Shown here: in pieces, positions 8,425 to 15,837 of the stretch
Layout of the letters: the number at the start of each line of letters is the position of its first letter
How positions within the stretch are numbered: the first letter of the stretch is position 1
Assembly (NCBI GenBank): GCA_017992695.1
Contig: JAGOOC010000005.1
Coordinates: 1 to 50,642, forward strand
Reading direction: 5' to 3'
Origin: Bacteroides sp.
GTDB lineage: Bacteria; Bacteroidota; Bacteroidia; Bacteroidales; Bacteroidaceae
Length of the DNA stretch: 50,642 bases
The notes under the pieces: generated by a model
Databases searched by the model: none
What the model saw: the letters and a program-made list of their open reading frames with translations, nothing else
What the model was told of the DNA's origin: nothing
Made by a program: the position numbers and the translations under genes

Positions 8425-9861
8425 CTACTGTTCTAGGCTCTTCAACCCCATTTTAGCTGCCCGCTCGAGCATAAATGCTCGGGCGGCTTCGTATTCGTTA
8501 GGAATCACACCATCCAGAATGGCATCTTTAATTGCGCTTTTCAATGACCCTACCTCTCTACAAGGCTGCAAGCCGAATATCTCCATAATCTCCTCACCAC
8601 TCACAGGGGGCTGAAAGTTGCGCACCCGATCTTTCTCTTCCAAATCCTTTAGTTTCTGACGAACCAGCTGGAAGTTGTTCAAGAAACGTTGCTTACGGTC
8701 TGCGTTTTTCGACGTAATATCGGCTTCGCACAACACCATCAAATCGTCAATGTCATCGCCTGCCTCGCACAGCAATCGGCGCACGGCAGAGTCCGTCACG
8801 ATATCATCTGCAATCACAATGGGGCGCATGTGCAAACTTACCATCTTTTGAACGTACTTCATCTTCTCGTTCATCGGCAACTTCATGTTGCGAAAAAGCG
8901 TAGGAATCATTCGTTCGCCAATGAAGTTATGGTTGTGGAAAGTCCAACCGGCCCTCGGTTCCCAACGCTTGGTTGCCGGCTTGGCAATGTCGTGCAGCAA
9001 AGCCGCCCAGCGCAACCAGAGGTTATCGGTGGCTTTGCTGATGTTGTCGAGCACCTCGAGTGTATGGTAGAAATTGTCCTTATGCGCCCGCCCGTTACGG
9101 GTCTCAACTCCTTGCAACGCAACCAGTTCGGGGAAGATGAGTTCGAGCAATCCGCTACGGTCAAGGTCAATAAACCCTTTCGAGGGTATGGGCGAAAGAA
9201 TAATTTTGTTCAGCTCGTCGGCAATGCGTTCGCGCGAGATAATAGAGATGCGTTCGCGGTTGCGGCAAAGTGACTCAAAGGTATCGTCGTCGATATAGAA
9301 ATTGAGTTGTGTGGCAAAACGGATGCAGCGCATCATGCGCAGGGGGTCGTCACTGAACGTGATATCGGGATCGAGCGGCGTACGAATGGTTCGCTCTTTC
9401 AAATCGTTGATCCCACCAAACGGGTCGATCAGCTCGCCAAAGCGGCCTTTATTCAAGCAGATAGCCATTGCGTTGATGGTAAAGTCGCGCCGATTCTGGT
9501 CATCTTCCAAGGTTCCATCCTCTACAATCGGCTTGCGCGAATCGCGTTGATAGGACTCCTTGCGAGCACCCACAAACTCCACCTCGATGCCGTGATATTT
9601 CACTTGTGCCGTGCCGAAAGTTTTGAAAACAGACACCTTTGCACCACGTCCCAAACGCTTGCCCAGCGCTTGAGCCATCTCGATGCCACTGCCTACCACC
9701 ACCACATCTATATCTTTCGAAGGGCGTTGCAGAAAAATATCGCGAACATAACCACCCACGACGTAGCAGTCCAACCCCAACTCATCGGCCGTTGAAGATA
9801 TCTGTTCGAAGATGGGTTCGTTAAAATACTGCTTCAGTTCTTCTTGCGTCAACTCTATCAT
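8425..9861 (-). CDS. cca: tRNA nucleotidyltransferase / poly(A) polymerase family with HD domain
   Basis: A 478-residue class II nucleotidyltransferase. Motifs in order: GGYVRD followed by DIDVVVVG (metal-binding Asp pair), RRDFTINAMA, and DPLRMMRCIRFA, then a helical region and an HD phosphohydrolase domain (LLHDIAK). These proteins add CCA to tRNA 3' ends, and the HD domain may remove phosphates from damaged ends; poly(A) polymerase activity is an alternative that the sequence alone does not exclude. It is transcribed from the promoter at 9891-9898, divergently from the dehydrogenase-like gene at 9973. Confidence 0.9.
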   Translation of the reverse strand: MIELTQEELKQYFNEPIFEQISSTADELGLDCYVVGGYVRDIFLQRPSKDIDVVVVGSGIEMAQALGKRLGRGAKVSVFKTFGTAQVKYHGIEVEFVGARKESYQRDSRKPIVEDGTLEDDQNRRDFTINAMAICLNKGRFGELIDPFGGINDLKERTIRTPLDPDITFSDDPLRMMRCIRFATQLNFYIDDDTFESLCRNRERISIISRERIADELNKIILSPIPSKGFIDLDRSGLLELIFPELVALQGVETRNGRAHKDNFYHTLEVLDNISKATDNLWLRWAALLHDIAKPATKRWEPRAGWTFHNHNFIGERMIPTLFRNMKLPMNEKMKYVQKMVSLHMRPIVIADDIVTDSAVRRLLCEAGDDIDDLMVLCEADITSKNADRKQRFLNNFQLVRQKLKDLEEKDRVRNFQPPVSGEEIMEIFGLQPCREVGSLKSAIKDAILDGVIPNEYEAARAFMLERAAKMGLKSLEQ

Positions 9862-9890
9862 GAAGTTATCTATTTTACGTTTTAGAGGCG

Positions 9891-9898
9891 CAAAGATA
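9891..9898 (-). promoter_or_regulatory. -7 element for the tRNA nucleotidyltransferase gene
   Basis: Reads TATCTTTG on the minus strand, 29 bp upstream of the ATG at 9861. Confidence 0.65.
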
Positions 9899-9906
9899 CG
9901 GGTATT

Positions 9907-9960
9907 AAATGAAATTCGTTCAACGTAGATTGGGAAAATCGTTTAGTAATAGTATCTTTG
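9907..9960 (+). promoter_or_regulatory. Promoter region P1, near-copy of the region at 11829-11883
   Basis: The 42 bp from 9907 match the inverted region at 11883-11842 at 39 positions and are followed by the -7 element TATCTTTG at 9953-9960. The shared block contains GTTCAACGTAGATTGG and a GATT-N5-AATC dyad. It drives the dehydrogenase-like gene at 9973. Upstream of 9907 the similarity stops. Confidence 0.8.
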
Positions 9961-9972
9961 TATAAAAAAAAG

Positions 9973-10881
9973 ATGTTTAAGAAATTAGTGGCCATAGAGC
10001 CCGTAAGTTTAATTCCTTCGGCAGAAGCAAAACTTCACTCCTTTGCCGAGCAAGTTGTAATGTATGATAATATCCCGCAAAGCGATTCGGAAATGGCCGA
10101 AAGAATTGGGGATGCAGATGCCGTGTTGTTGAGCTATACCTCAAATCTCGGTAAAGAGGTTATGGAAAAGTGTCCCAATATTAACTATATTGGCATGTGT
10201 AACTCTCTCTATTCTCCCGAAAGTGCAAACGTGGATATTCTTTATGCCAATTCTCGTGGAATTACTGTTACCGGGATTCGTGATTATGGAGATGAGGGTG
10301 TGGTAGAATATGTAATAAGTGAGCTTGTACGCTGCTTGCATGGTTTTGGAACCGATAAAGCGGGTAATCCGGAAAAGCCATGGAATGGAATAGTAGAGGA
10401 AATAACCGGCATGACGTGTGGTATTGTTGGATTAGGAAAATCGGGTGGTATGATTGCCGATGCGCTTAGCCTATTCGGAGCCGAGATCTATTATGTTGCT
10501 CGTAGCGAAAAGGAGTGGGCACGTGAAAAAGGATATAAGTTTGTTCCTATAAATGAGCTTTTAGAGAAGAGTGAAGCTGTTTTTTGTTGCCTGAATAAAC
10601 ACACCGTATTGCTACACGAAAAGGAGTTTGAAAGCCTTGGAAATCACAAGCTGTTATTTAACACAGGCCTGTCTCCCGCTTGGGATGAGGAGCCTTTTGC
10701 GAAATGGATTGAGGGCGACAACCGTTGCTACTGCGATACATTAATAGCGTTGGGAGATAAGAAGTATCTTTCTCATCCCAATGTGAGATGCATAGAGGTA
10801 TCAACCGGAAGAACAAGACAGGCTTTTGATAGATTGAGCGAAAAGGTACTGGCTAATATCACTGCGTATTTAGCAAAATAG
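9973..10881 (+). CDS. D-isomer-specific 2-hydroxyacid dehydrogenase-like protein
   Basis: A 302-residue protein with the two-lobed fold of D-2-hydroxyacid dehydrogenases: the GDEGVVEYVISELVRC helix before the coenzyme domain and a Rossmann glycine motif GIVGLGKSGG at about residues 152-161. The usual active-site pieces look altered. The N-x-x-R-G motif is replaced by FNTGLSPAWDEE with no Arg, and the C-terminal PHxxG segment is replaced by IEVSTGRT with no His. It may bind NAD without the standard chemistry. The start is taken as the ATG at 9973; an in-frame TTG at 9958 lies inside the -7 element and cannot be the start of a transcript from it. The leader is then only a few nucleotides. The coding sequence looks richer in A+T than its neighbours. 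Confidence 0.8.
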   Translation: MFKKLVAIEPVSLIPSAEAKLHSFAEQVVMYDNIPQSDSEMAERIGDADAVLLSYTSNLGKEVMEKCPNINYIGMCNSLYSPESANVDILYANSRGITVTGIRDYGDEGVVEYVISELVRCLHGFGTDKAGNPEKPWNGIVEEITGMTCGIVGLGKSGGMIADALSLFGAEIYYVARSEKEWAREKGYKFVPINELLEKSEAVFCCLNKHTVLLHEKEFESLGNHKLLFNTGLSPAWDEEPFAKWIEGDNRCYCDTLIALGDKKYLSHPNVRCIEVSTGRTRQAFDRLSEKVLANITAYLAK

Positions 10882-10901
10882 TTTGCACAACATAAAAAAA
10901 C

Positions 10902-10942
10902 AACAGCGTATTCATGGACTTAAAAAGCATGAATACGCTGTT
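10902..10942. terminator. Bidirectional terminator between convergent dehydrogenase genes
   Basis: A perfect 15-bp stem (AACAGCGTATTCATG at 10902-10916 with its complement at 10928-10942) with an 11-nt loop. T-rich sequence follows on the plus side and an A-run precedes it on the left, so it works in both directions. Confidence 0.85.
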
Positions 10943-10977
10943 TGTTTTACCGCTATAAAGCATAGTGAGGATGAAAC

Positions 10978-11772
10978 CTAAAACACAATTGGCGAAACAA
11001 TATTCTGCAAGGTTTCGATCACACTCCATCCTGCAATTTCGGGAGTACTGCTATACACATTTACAACCGCATCTACCTGATCATTCTTGATTTGAATGAC
11101 ATGTCTGTCGCCAATATATCCCGGGGTAGAGGTTATCGTTACACCAACATTATCCGGACCCACTGATGCAATAGACGCTGCCACTGATACGTTAACCTGA
11201 GTGGGGAGCATGGCAATAGCCTCTGTGGCTGTGCCGCTAAACACCTGTTTTTTAGTATCCTGCAATTCGGGCGAATATAGTTTAGTGAAGCGTAAAGGGC
11301 GAGGGCTCTTTTCGGTGTCGAATGTCACTGATGCATTACCCATAAGGGTAGCCGTGCGAAGTACGTCAAACCCACCAATGGCACCCGATGCGATGTAGAT
11401 ACGTGCATTGTTCGCTTTAGCAGCCTGTGCAGCCTCGGTATAGAATGCTTTGTCGGCAAATGCGCCAATGGATAAGGTAACGATAGAAGATCCATTCTTC
11501 AATGCTGCAATAGCAAATTCTTTAAGGCCGGAAGGTGAAGCTGTTTCAATGATATAATCGGGCTTGGTGGCTAATAGTTCATCTATTGATGTGTAGGCAA
11601 CGCATGAATAGCCTTGATTGGCTCTGTTTATTTTCTCCGCTATTCGGTTTGCCTTAGCTGCGGTGCGCGACATTGCACCTACAAGTTTGTATTCGGGTAG
11701 TAGACCATTTAAAAGACCATTCGTAATAATTTCAGCGAGGTATCCACACCCCACAATTGCTAATGTGTACAT
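10978..11772 (-). CDS. nadX: L-aspartate dehydrogenase family protein
   Basis: A 264-residue protein with an N-terminal NAD(P)-binding domain (IVGCGYLAE) and the family signature SGAIGGFDVL in the C-terminal catalytic domain (DUF108); the conserved His is in GDRHVIQ. The family oxidises aspartate to iminoaspartate, which can supply NAD synthesis, or works in the reverse direction to make aspartate. No nadA or nadC neighbour is present, so the pathway is not established. It converges on the dehydrogenase-like gene at 9973, shares a terminator with it, and has almost the same promoter region, which suggests joint control. Confidence 0.85.
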   Translation of the reverse strand: MYTLAIVGCGYLAEIITNGLLNGLLPEYKLVGAMSRTAAKANRIAEKINRANQGYSCVAYTSIDELLATKPDYIIETASPSGLKEFAIAALKNGSSIVTLSIGAFADKAFYTEAAQAAKANNARIYIASGAIGGFDVLRTATLMGNASVTFDTEKSPRPLRFTKLYSPELQDTKKQVFSGTATEAIAMLPTQVNVSVAASIASVGPDNVGVTITSTPGYIGDRHVIQIKNDQVDAVVNVYSSTPEIAGWSVIETLQNIVSPIVF

Positions 11773-11828
11773 GTTGTTGCTTTGTTTGAGTTAATTATTT
11801 TTAGCTTATATTTTAATTGTATCAATTA

Positions 11829-11883
11829 CAAAGATAGCCACTACTAACCGATTTTACCAATCTACGTTGAACTAATTTCATTT
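11829..11883 (-). promoter_or_regulatory. Promoter region P2, near-copy of the region at 9907-9960
   Basis: Read on the minus strand, the 42 bp from 11883 match those from 9907 at 39 positions; the next stretch differs by substitutions and a 1-bp length change, and the -7 element TATCTTTG lies at 11829-11836. The aspartate dehydrogenase ATG is 56 bp further on, so its leader is about 50 nt. Confidence 0.8.
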
Positions 11884-11963
11884 CCCCCTCGATGGGCGGT
11901 GAAACAAAGCAGGCAGCACGATCAATTCAGCGGTATTGCTTCCTTCAATTTCGCTTTTTATCG

Positions 11964-11971
11964 TATCTTTG
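11964..11971 (+). promoter_or_regulatory. -7 element for the lipoprotein gene at 11997
   Basis: TATCTTTG lies 25 bp upstream of the ATG at 11997. It excludes the longer open frame, which would start upstream of this promoter. Confidence 0.65.
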
Positions 11972-11996
11972 CACAAGTAATCTAAAGAACAACAAA

Positions 11997-12833
11997 ATGA
12001 AGAAAGGGATCATTCTGATGTGTTGCACCTTGTTGCTGGCTTCGTGCGGTAATGATGCAACACAAAAAGCGACCGAGAAACTATCAGTGGCACAGGCTGC
12101 TTTCGAGCGTGGCAACTATAACGAAGCAAAGATTCAGCTCGACAGCATCAAGTTGCTTTACCCCAAAGCGTTCGACGTGCGCCGCGAGGGCAACAAACTG
12201 ATGCAACAAGTAGAACTGAAAGAGCAGCAACAAAGCTTGGCTTACCTCGACAGCATGATGCAGACGAAGCAAGAGGAACTCAAAGCGATCGTTGGAGCGT
12301 ATACGTTGGAGAAAGATGCCACCTATCAGGAAGAAGGAAACTACTTCTGGCCAACGCAAACAGTGGAGAAAAACTTGCATCGTTCTTTCCTGCGTTTTCA
12401 AGTCAATGAGCAAGGGGTGATGATTATGACCTCGATTTACTGCGGCCGTAGCCATATTCATCACTTTGCAGTGAAGGTAACAGCTCCCGACGGCACCTTT
12501 GCCGAAACTCCTGCATCGACAGACAGTTATGAAACCACCGACTTGGGCGAAAAGATTGAAAAAGCTGACTTCACCATGGGATCGGACGGAAATGTGATGG
12601 GCTTTCTCTACCTGAACCGGGACAAAAACATCAAAGTAGAATACATTGGCGAGCGGAAGTACTCATTTAACATGACTCCGGCAGACCGACTGGCACTAAC
12701 CAAAGTATATGAACTCTCACAACTACTCTCGTCCATGGAGCAGATCAAGAAAGAGGCGGAAGAGGCTAAACTGAAAATAGGGTTCGTAAAGAAACTGATT
12801 GAGAAGAGAAGTACGGAAGAGCCGGTGAAGTAA
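11997..12833 (+). CDS. Lipoprotein of unknown function
   Basis: A 278-residue protein. The start is set at MKKGIILM, where a lipoprotein signal with the lipobox LASC follows and the promoter at 11964-11971 fits; the reading frame is open further upstream but without a credible start. Residues about 25-60 resemble a short tetratricopeptide-like helix pair (AFERGNYNEAK), followed by a charged, probably coiled-coil segment rich in Gln and Glu to about residue 100. The middle part looks beta-rich and the last 50 residues return to charged helix. I do not recognise the family and give no function beyond an envelope location. Confidence 0.85.
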   Translation: MKKGIILMCCTLLLASCGNDATQKATEKLSVAQAAFERGNYNEAKIQLDSIKLLYPKAFDVRREGNKLMQQVELKEQQQSLAYLDSMMQTKQEELKAIVGAYTLEKDATYQEEGNYFWPTQTVEKNLHRSFLRFQVNEQGVMIMTSIYCGRSHIHHFAVKVTAPDGTFAETPASTDSYETTDLGEKIEKADFTMGSDGNVMGFLYLNRDKNIKVEYIGERKYSFNMTPADRLALTKVYELSQLLSSMEQIKKEAEEAKLKIGFVKKLIEKRSTEEPVK

Positions 12834-12839
12834 GAAAGC

Positions 12840-12860
12840 AGGGCAACCGTTTGTTACCCT
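12840..12860. terminator. Weak hairpin after the lipoprotein gene
   Basis: AGGGCAAC pairs with GTTACCCT around a 5-nt loop with one C:A mismatch. It lies between convergent genes and has only a short T stretch after it. Confidence 0.45.
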
Positions 12861-12871
12861 CTTTCGATGAG

Positions 12872-13009
12872 TCATTTTACCCTACGGTTCAACTGATTGT
12901 TTGCCTTGACAGGCTTTGACTTACCAATGCGCTTGCCGGTAGGTTGACTCTTATCCTTCGTTTTGGGATGCCCATCACCGGGACGAGCATTACTCTTTCT
13001 GATAGTCAT
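12872..13009 (-). CDS. Small basic protein, 45 residues
   Basis: An open frame from ATG at 13009 to TGA at 12872 encodes 45 residues: MTIRKSNARPGDGHPKTK, then alternating Lys/Arg, Gly and Pro segments (GKRIGKSKPVKANN) and a LNRRVK end. Well over a quarter of the residues are Lys or Arg and there is no Cys, signal peptide or membrane segment, so a nucleic-acid- or ribosome-binding role is plausible but unproven. The gene lies downstream of ruvA on the same strand and has its own -7 element TATCTTTG at 13039-13046. It is too short for usual gene callers. I do not recognise the family. Confidence 0.6.
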   Translation of the reverse strand: MTIRKSNARPGDGHPKTKDKSQPTGKRIGKSKPVKANNQLNRRVK

Positions 13010-13038
13010 ACGTTTATCGATGTTATTAAATGAGGCCA

Positions 13039-13046
13039 CAAAGATA
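13039..13046 (-). promoter_or_regulatory. -7 element for the small basic protein gene
   Basis: Reads TATCTTTG on the minus strand, 29 bp before the ATG at 13009, in the gap after ruvA. It supports a separate transcript. Confidence 0.6.
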
Positions 13047-13063
13047 AGCATAATGAGCGTTAT

Positions 13064-13663
13064 CTATAATCTTTTCAACGCCAATTTTATCACCTTCTCG
13101 ACCCGAGCCTCGGGCTCTTCTTTCAAAATGGCCAAGACCACCTTCTGCGAAGGGGCAGCAGCAAAACCAAGCATGGTCAATGCAGCAATGGCCTCCTCTT
13201 GCACGGCAACACTCATGGCCGTTTGCAACATACCACCCGACAGCGTACCACCTGCGGGAACAGCCGTTTTTATCTTATCCTTGAGGTCAACAATGACACG
13301 CTGTGCCGTCTTTAGACCGATGCCTTTGACGGTCTTCAACACACCAGTGTTCTCGGTGCTGATGACGTTGATCAGTTCGCTTGGCGAGAGCGCAGAGAGA
13401 ATCATGCGGGCTGTATTGCCTCCGATGCCCGATACCGAGATCAATTGCAGAAAGAGCTCCCGCTCCTGCTTGTCGGCAAAACCATATAAAATGTATGCAT
13501 CTTCGCGGATAGCCTCGTGGATATATAATTTACAACTTGCTTTACCTTGAATGGCAGAGTAGGTATTTAACGAAATACTGATTCCGTACCCCAACCCATT
13601 GCAATCAACCACTGCGGTTGCCGGACTCAGCTCGACAAGATCTCCTTTAATATATTCTATCAT
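13064..13663 (-). CDS. ruvA: Holliday junction branch migration subunit RuvA
   Basis: A 199-residue protein of normal family length. It begins with [26 protein letters not shown]-type beta-barrel sequence, contains the two helix-hairpin-helix motifs ([11 protein letters not shown] and [19 protein letters not shown]), and ends in the small domain that contacts RuvB. RuvA tetramers hold Holliday junctions open while RuvB hexamers drive branch migration. ruvB and ruvC are not in the window. The start is the ATG at 13663; only a poor -7 match is visible upstream. Confidence 0.97.
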   Translation of the reverse strand: MIEYIKGDLVELSPATAVVDCNGLGYGISISLNTYSAIQGKASCKLYIHEAIREDAYILYGFADKQERELFLQLISVSGIGGNTARMILSALSPSELINVISTENTGVLKTVKGIGLKTAQRVIVDLKDKIKTAVPAGGTLSGGMLQTAMSVAVQEEAIAALTMLGFAAAPSQKVVLAILKEEPEARVEKVIKLALKRL

Positions 13664-13739
13664 AATACTTGTATAAACGTATGCGCACTAGAAAAACTAA
13701 CTTTAACACCAAAGTAAACGAAACAAAAGATGAAATGAT

Positions 13740-13747
13740 TACTTTTG
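13740..13747 (+). promoter_or_regulatory. -7 element for ddh
   Basis: TACTTTTG matches TAnnTTTG and lies 42 bp before the ddh ATG. Confidence 0.6.
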
Positions 13748-13789
13748 CGCATAAAGATAAGAAATGTGTTTAACTAAATCAATAAAAGC

Positions 13790-14689
13790 ATGAAAAAAGT
13801 AAGAGCAGCCATTGTTGGTTATGGTAATATTGGCCGTTACGTTTTGGAGGCACTGCAAGCAGCCCCCGATTTTGAAGTAGCAGGTGTGGTTCGTAGGGCA
13901 GGAGCCGAGAATAAACCGACAGAGCTCAATGACTACCCCGTTGTGAAGGAGATCAAAGAGCTCGAAGGAGTCGACGTAGCCATTCTTTGCACGCCAACAC
14001 GTAGCGTAGAGAAATATGCCAAAGAGATTTTGGCAATGGGTATCAATACGGTAGACAGTTTCGATATCCACACCGGCATTCTCGATCTACGTCGCGAGCT
14101 CAACGGCTGTGCCAAAGAACACAAAGCCGTTTCGATTATCTCTGCCGGATGGGATCCGGGTAGCGACTCTATCGTTCGCACCCTGCTAGAGGCTATTGCT
14201 CCGAAAGGAATTACCTATACGAACTTCGGTCCCGGCATGAGCATGGGGCATACGGTAGCTGTAAAAGCAATACCGGGCGTGCAAGCCGCCTTGTCTATGA
14301 CCATCCCCACGGGTACAGGCATCCATCGCCGCATGGTCTATATCGAAGTGAAAGAGGGATATGTCTTTGAAGAGGTAGCTGCCGCTATCAAGAGTGATGC
14401 TTATTTTGCGAATGACGAAACACACGTAAAACAAGTACAAAACGTTGATGCATTGCTCGACATGGGACATGGCGTAAACCTTACCCGCAAAGGGGTATCG
14501 GGTAAAACTCAAAACCAGTTGTTCGAGTTCAATATGCATATCAACAATCCGGCTCTTACGGCACAGGTATTGGTGTGCACAGCTCGTGCTTCCATGAAGC
14601 AACAACCGGGGTGCTACACCATGGTCGAGGTTCCTGTGATTGACTTGCTACCGGGCGATCGCGAAGCGTGGATCGGACACTTGGTGTAA
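13790..14689 (+). CDS. ddh: meso-Diaminopimelate dehydrogenase
   Basis: A 299-residue NADP-dependent enzyme that reductively aminates tetrahydrodipicolinate to meso-diaminopimelate in one step, the short route to lysine and peptidoglycan precursor. Visible landmarks are the N-terminal Rossmann motif VGYGNIGR, the CTPTRS segment, VDSFDIH, SAGWDPGSDS, the FGPGMSMGHTVA loop and the C-terminal NNPALTAQVL segment, all characteristic of this family. Length is normal. It is a single-gene unit with its own promoter and a strong terminator at 14729-14775. Confidence 0.95.
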   Translation: MKKVRAAIVGYGNIGRYVLEALQAAPDFEVAGVVRRAGAENKPTELNDYPVVKEIKELEGVDVAILCTPTRSVEKYAKEILAMGINTVDSFDIHTGILDLRRELNGCAKEHKAVSIISAGWDPGSDSIVRTLLEAIAPKGITYTNFGPGMSMGHTVAVKAIPGVQAALSMTIPTGTGIHRRMVYIEVKEGYVFEEVAAAIKSDAYFANDETHVKQVQNVDALLDMGHGVNLTRKGVSGKTQNQLFEFNMHINNPALTAQVLVCTARASMKQQPGCYTMVEVPVIDLLPGDREAWIGHLV

Positions 14690-14728
14690 AGTATTGAGGA
14701 CACTCTTTGAGCAAGTAAACAAAAAAAC

Positions 14729-14775
14729 AATTGAGCGTTTTTTTAAGACACAGGGTCTTAAGGAAACGCTCAATT
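14729..14775 (+). terminator. Terminator of ddh
   Basis: AATTGAGCGTTT (14729-14740) pairs with AAACGCTCAATT (14764-14775), with an inner TTAAGAC/GTCTTAA stem and a 5-nt loop; the two stems are separated by a small internal loop. Confidence 0.8.
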
Positions 14776-14842
14776 TGACAAACTACATCAAGAATTCCGA
14801 TTATTGGCGTATCTTTACGGCCTCAAAAGAAGTAAAGACAAA

Positions 14843-15502
14843 ATGGTAAAGAAGAACAAACATCGATATTCTCAAGGCGAAGAGCTCGCCAACACACTCA
14901 GTCACGGAGGCGGTATAGCATTGGGCATAATAGCCGGATTCTTTCTGCTTAGTAAAGCCACTACAAGTACCGAGCCTGATTGGGCAGTAGTTAGTGTGTT
15001 CATTTATCTCATAGGTATGCTCTCCTCGTACATCTCTTCCACTTGGTATCATTCCTGTCGTCCTGGCCCACTGAAAGCGTTGCTTCGCAAGTTTGACCAC
15101 GGAGCTATTTATTTACATATTGCAGGTACTTATACCCCTTTTACTTTATTGGTAATGCGCCAAGCCGGCAGCTGGGGATGGAGTATCTTCGCTTTCGTTT
15201 GGTTATGCGCCATCGTTGGATGCATCTTAAGCTTCACTCGATTAAAAGAGCACAGTAACCTCGAAACCATTTGCTACGTTGCGATGGGAGCTTCTATTTT
15301 AACTGCGATGAAACCCCTACTCGACTGTCTATCGGGCATCGACGCTACAGCTTCTTTCTGGTGGCTTATCGGTGGAGGCGCAGCTTATATTGTCGGTGCA
15401 GCCTTTTATTCACTACGCAAACCCTATATGCACTCGGTTTTTCATCTCTTTGTAATCCTGGGGAGTATTGGACACATCATTGCCATTTGGATTATTTTAT
15501 AA
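14843..15502 (+). CDS. Hemolysin III family (PAQR-like) membrane protein
   Basis: A 219-residue protein with seven predicted membrane segments. The start is placed at the ATG at 14843 (MVKKNKHRYSQGEELANTLSHGGG), since a -7-like TATCTTTA lies at 14809-14816; the open frame reaches further upstream. Family motifs are the NTLSHG segment, SSTWYHS, FDHGAIYLHIAGTYTPF and the last helix with HSVFHLFVILGSIGH, which carry the conserved Ser, His and Asp residues of the PAQR/YqfA metal site. The bacterial role is uncertain: despite the name, haemolysis is not established for most members, and lipid homeostasis has been proposed. Confidence 0.9.
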   Translation: MVKKNKHRYSQGEELANTLSHGGGIALGIIAGFFLLSKATTSTEPDWAVVSVFIYLIGMLSSYISSTWYHSCRPGPLKALLRKFDHGAIYLHIAGTYTPFTLLVMRQAGSWGWSIFAFVWLCAIVGCILSFTRLKEHSNLETICYVAMGASILTAMKPLLDCLSGIDATASFWWLIGGGAAYIVGAAFYSLRKPYMHSVFHLFVILGSIGHIIAIWIIL

Positions 15503-15537
15503 GTCAAAGAATCTAAAATAGTTCCCAAATCGGAAGA

Positions 15538-15558
15538 CTTTCTGTATCAGACAGAAAG
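15538..15558. terminator. Short hairpin after the hemolysin III gene
   Basis: CTTTCTGT and ACAGAAAG form an 8-bp perfect stem with a 5-nt loop, 35 bp after the stop. No T tract follows, so termination here is doubtful. Confidence 0.35.
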
Positions 15559-15611
15559 AAAACATTCCCGAAATTATAGTCAAAAGCCTATCGATCTATC
15601 AGTATATCTAC

Positions 15612-15619
15612 TATCTTTG
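15612..15619 (+). promoter_or_regulatory. -7 element for the riboswitch-nrdDG transcript
   Basis: TATCTTTG, just upstream of the cobalamin riboswitch, predicts a start of transcription near 15626 and a leader of about 210 nt. Confidence 0.75.
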
Positions 15620-15639
15620 TACTCGCTTTCGGCACTAAA

Positions 15640-15795
15640 AAGAGGTTTAGTCATAAGGGAACGCCGTGCAAATCGGCGACAGTACCCGCTGCTGTAATTC
15701 TTGAAGAATCCGTACAAAATGTCACTGCATCTAACCGCTGATGTGGGAAGGCGTTACGGGGGAGAGATAAGTCAGAAGACCTGCCGAAAAGCATA
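15640..15795 (+). ncRNA. Cobalamin (adenosylcobalamin-type) riboswitch
   Basis: The leader contains the conserved landmarks of the B12 aptamer in order: GGGAA near 15657, GCCGTGCAAATCGGC at 15663-15677, the ACAGTACCCGCTGCTGTAA core, the variable arm, then TGGGAAGGCG at 15743-15752 and the B12-box-like AAGTCAGAAGACCTGCC at 15769-15785. The gene start is 43 nt after the aptamer. CCGAAAAG (15784-15791) could pair with CTTTCGGG (15821-15828) close to the start codon, a possible expression platform that would affect translation. Between the previous stop at 15502 and nrdD at 15838 this riboswitch and its promoter are the only features I see apart from a weak hairpin. Confidence 0.92.
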
Positions 15796-15837
15796 AAACA
15801 TAGTATCAATTTCCAAAAACTTTCGGGAGTTAAAGTC

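Noticed and set aside
9958-9972. TTG start for the dehydrogenase-like gene
   Set aside because: It overlaps the -7 element TATCTTTG, so it would not be on the transcript; the ATG at 9973 is used.
9907-11883. Mobile element with terminal inverted repeats
   Set aside because: The repeats are the promoter regions of the two enclosed genes, there is no transposase or recombinase inside, and I see no target-site duplication. Kept only as an alternative in the findings.
11893-11935. A further 22-bp array (GGTGAAACAAAGC near 11900)
   Set aside because: Only one GAAAC-like motif is present and the following 22-bp steps do not match; at most a single remnant.
11892-11996. Longer start for the lipoprotein gene
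   Set aside because: It would precede the promoter and place 35 residues in front of a perfect lipoprotein signal.
13933-14605. Antisense open frames inside ddh and similar ones inside other genes
   Set aside because: They lie opposite well-recognised genes, show no family motifs and have no promoters.
15503-15837. tRNA or other small RNA in the long gap before nrdD
   Set aside because: The conserved elements fit a cobalamin riboswitch; no cloverleaf or anticodon arm can be drawn.
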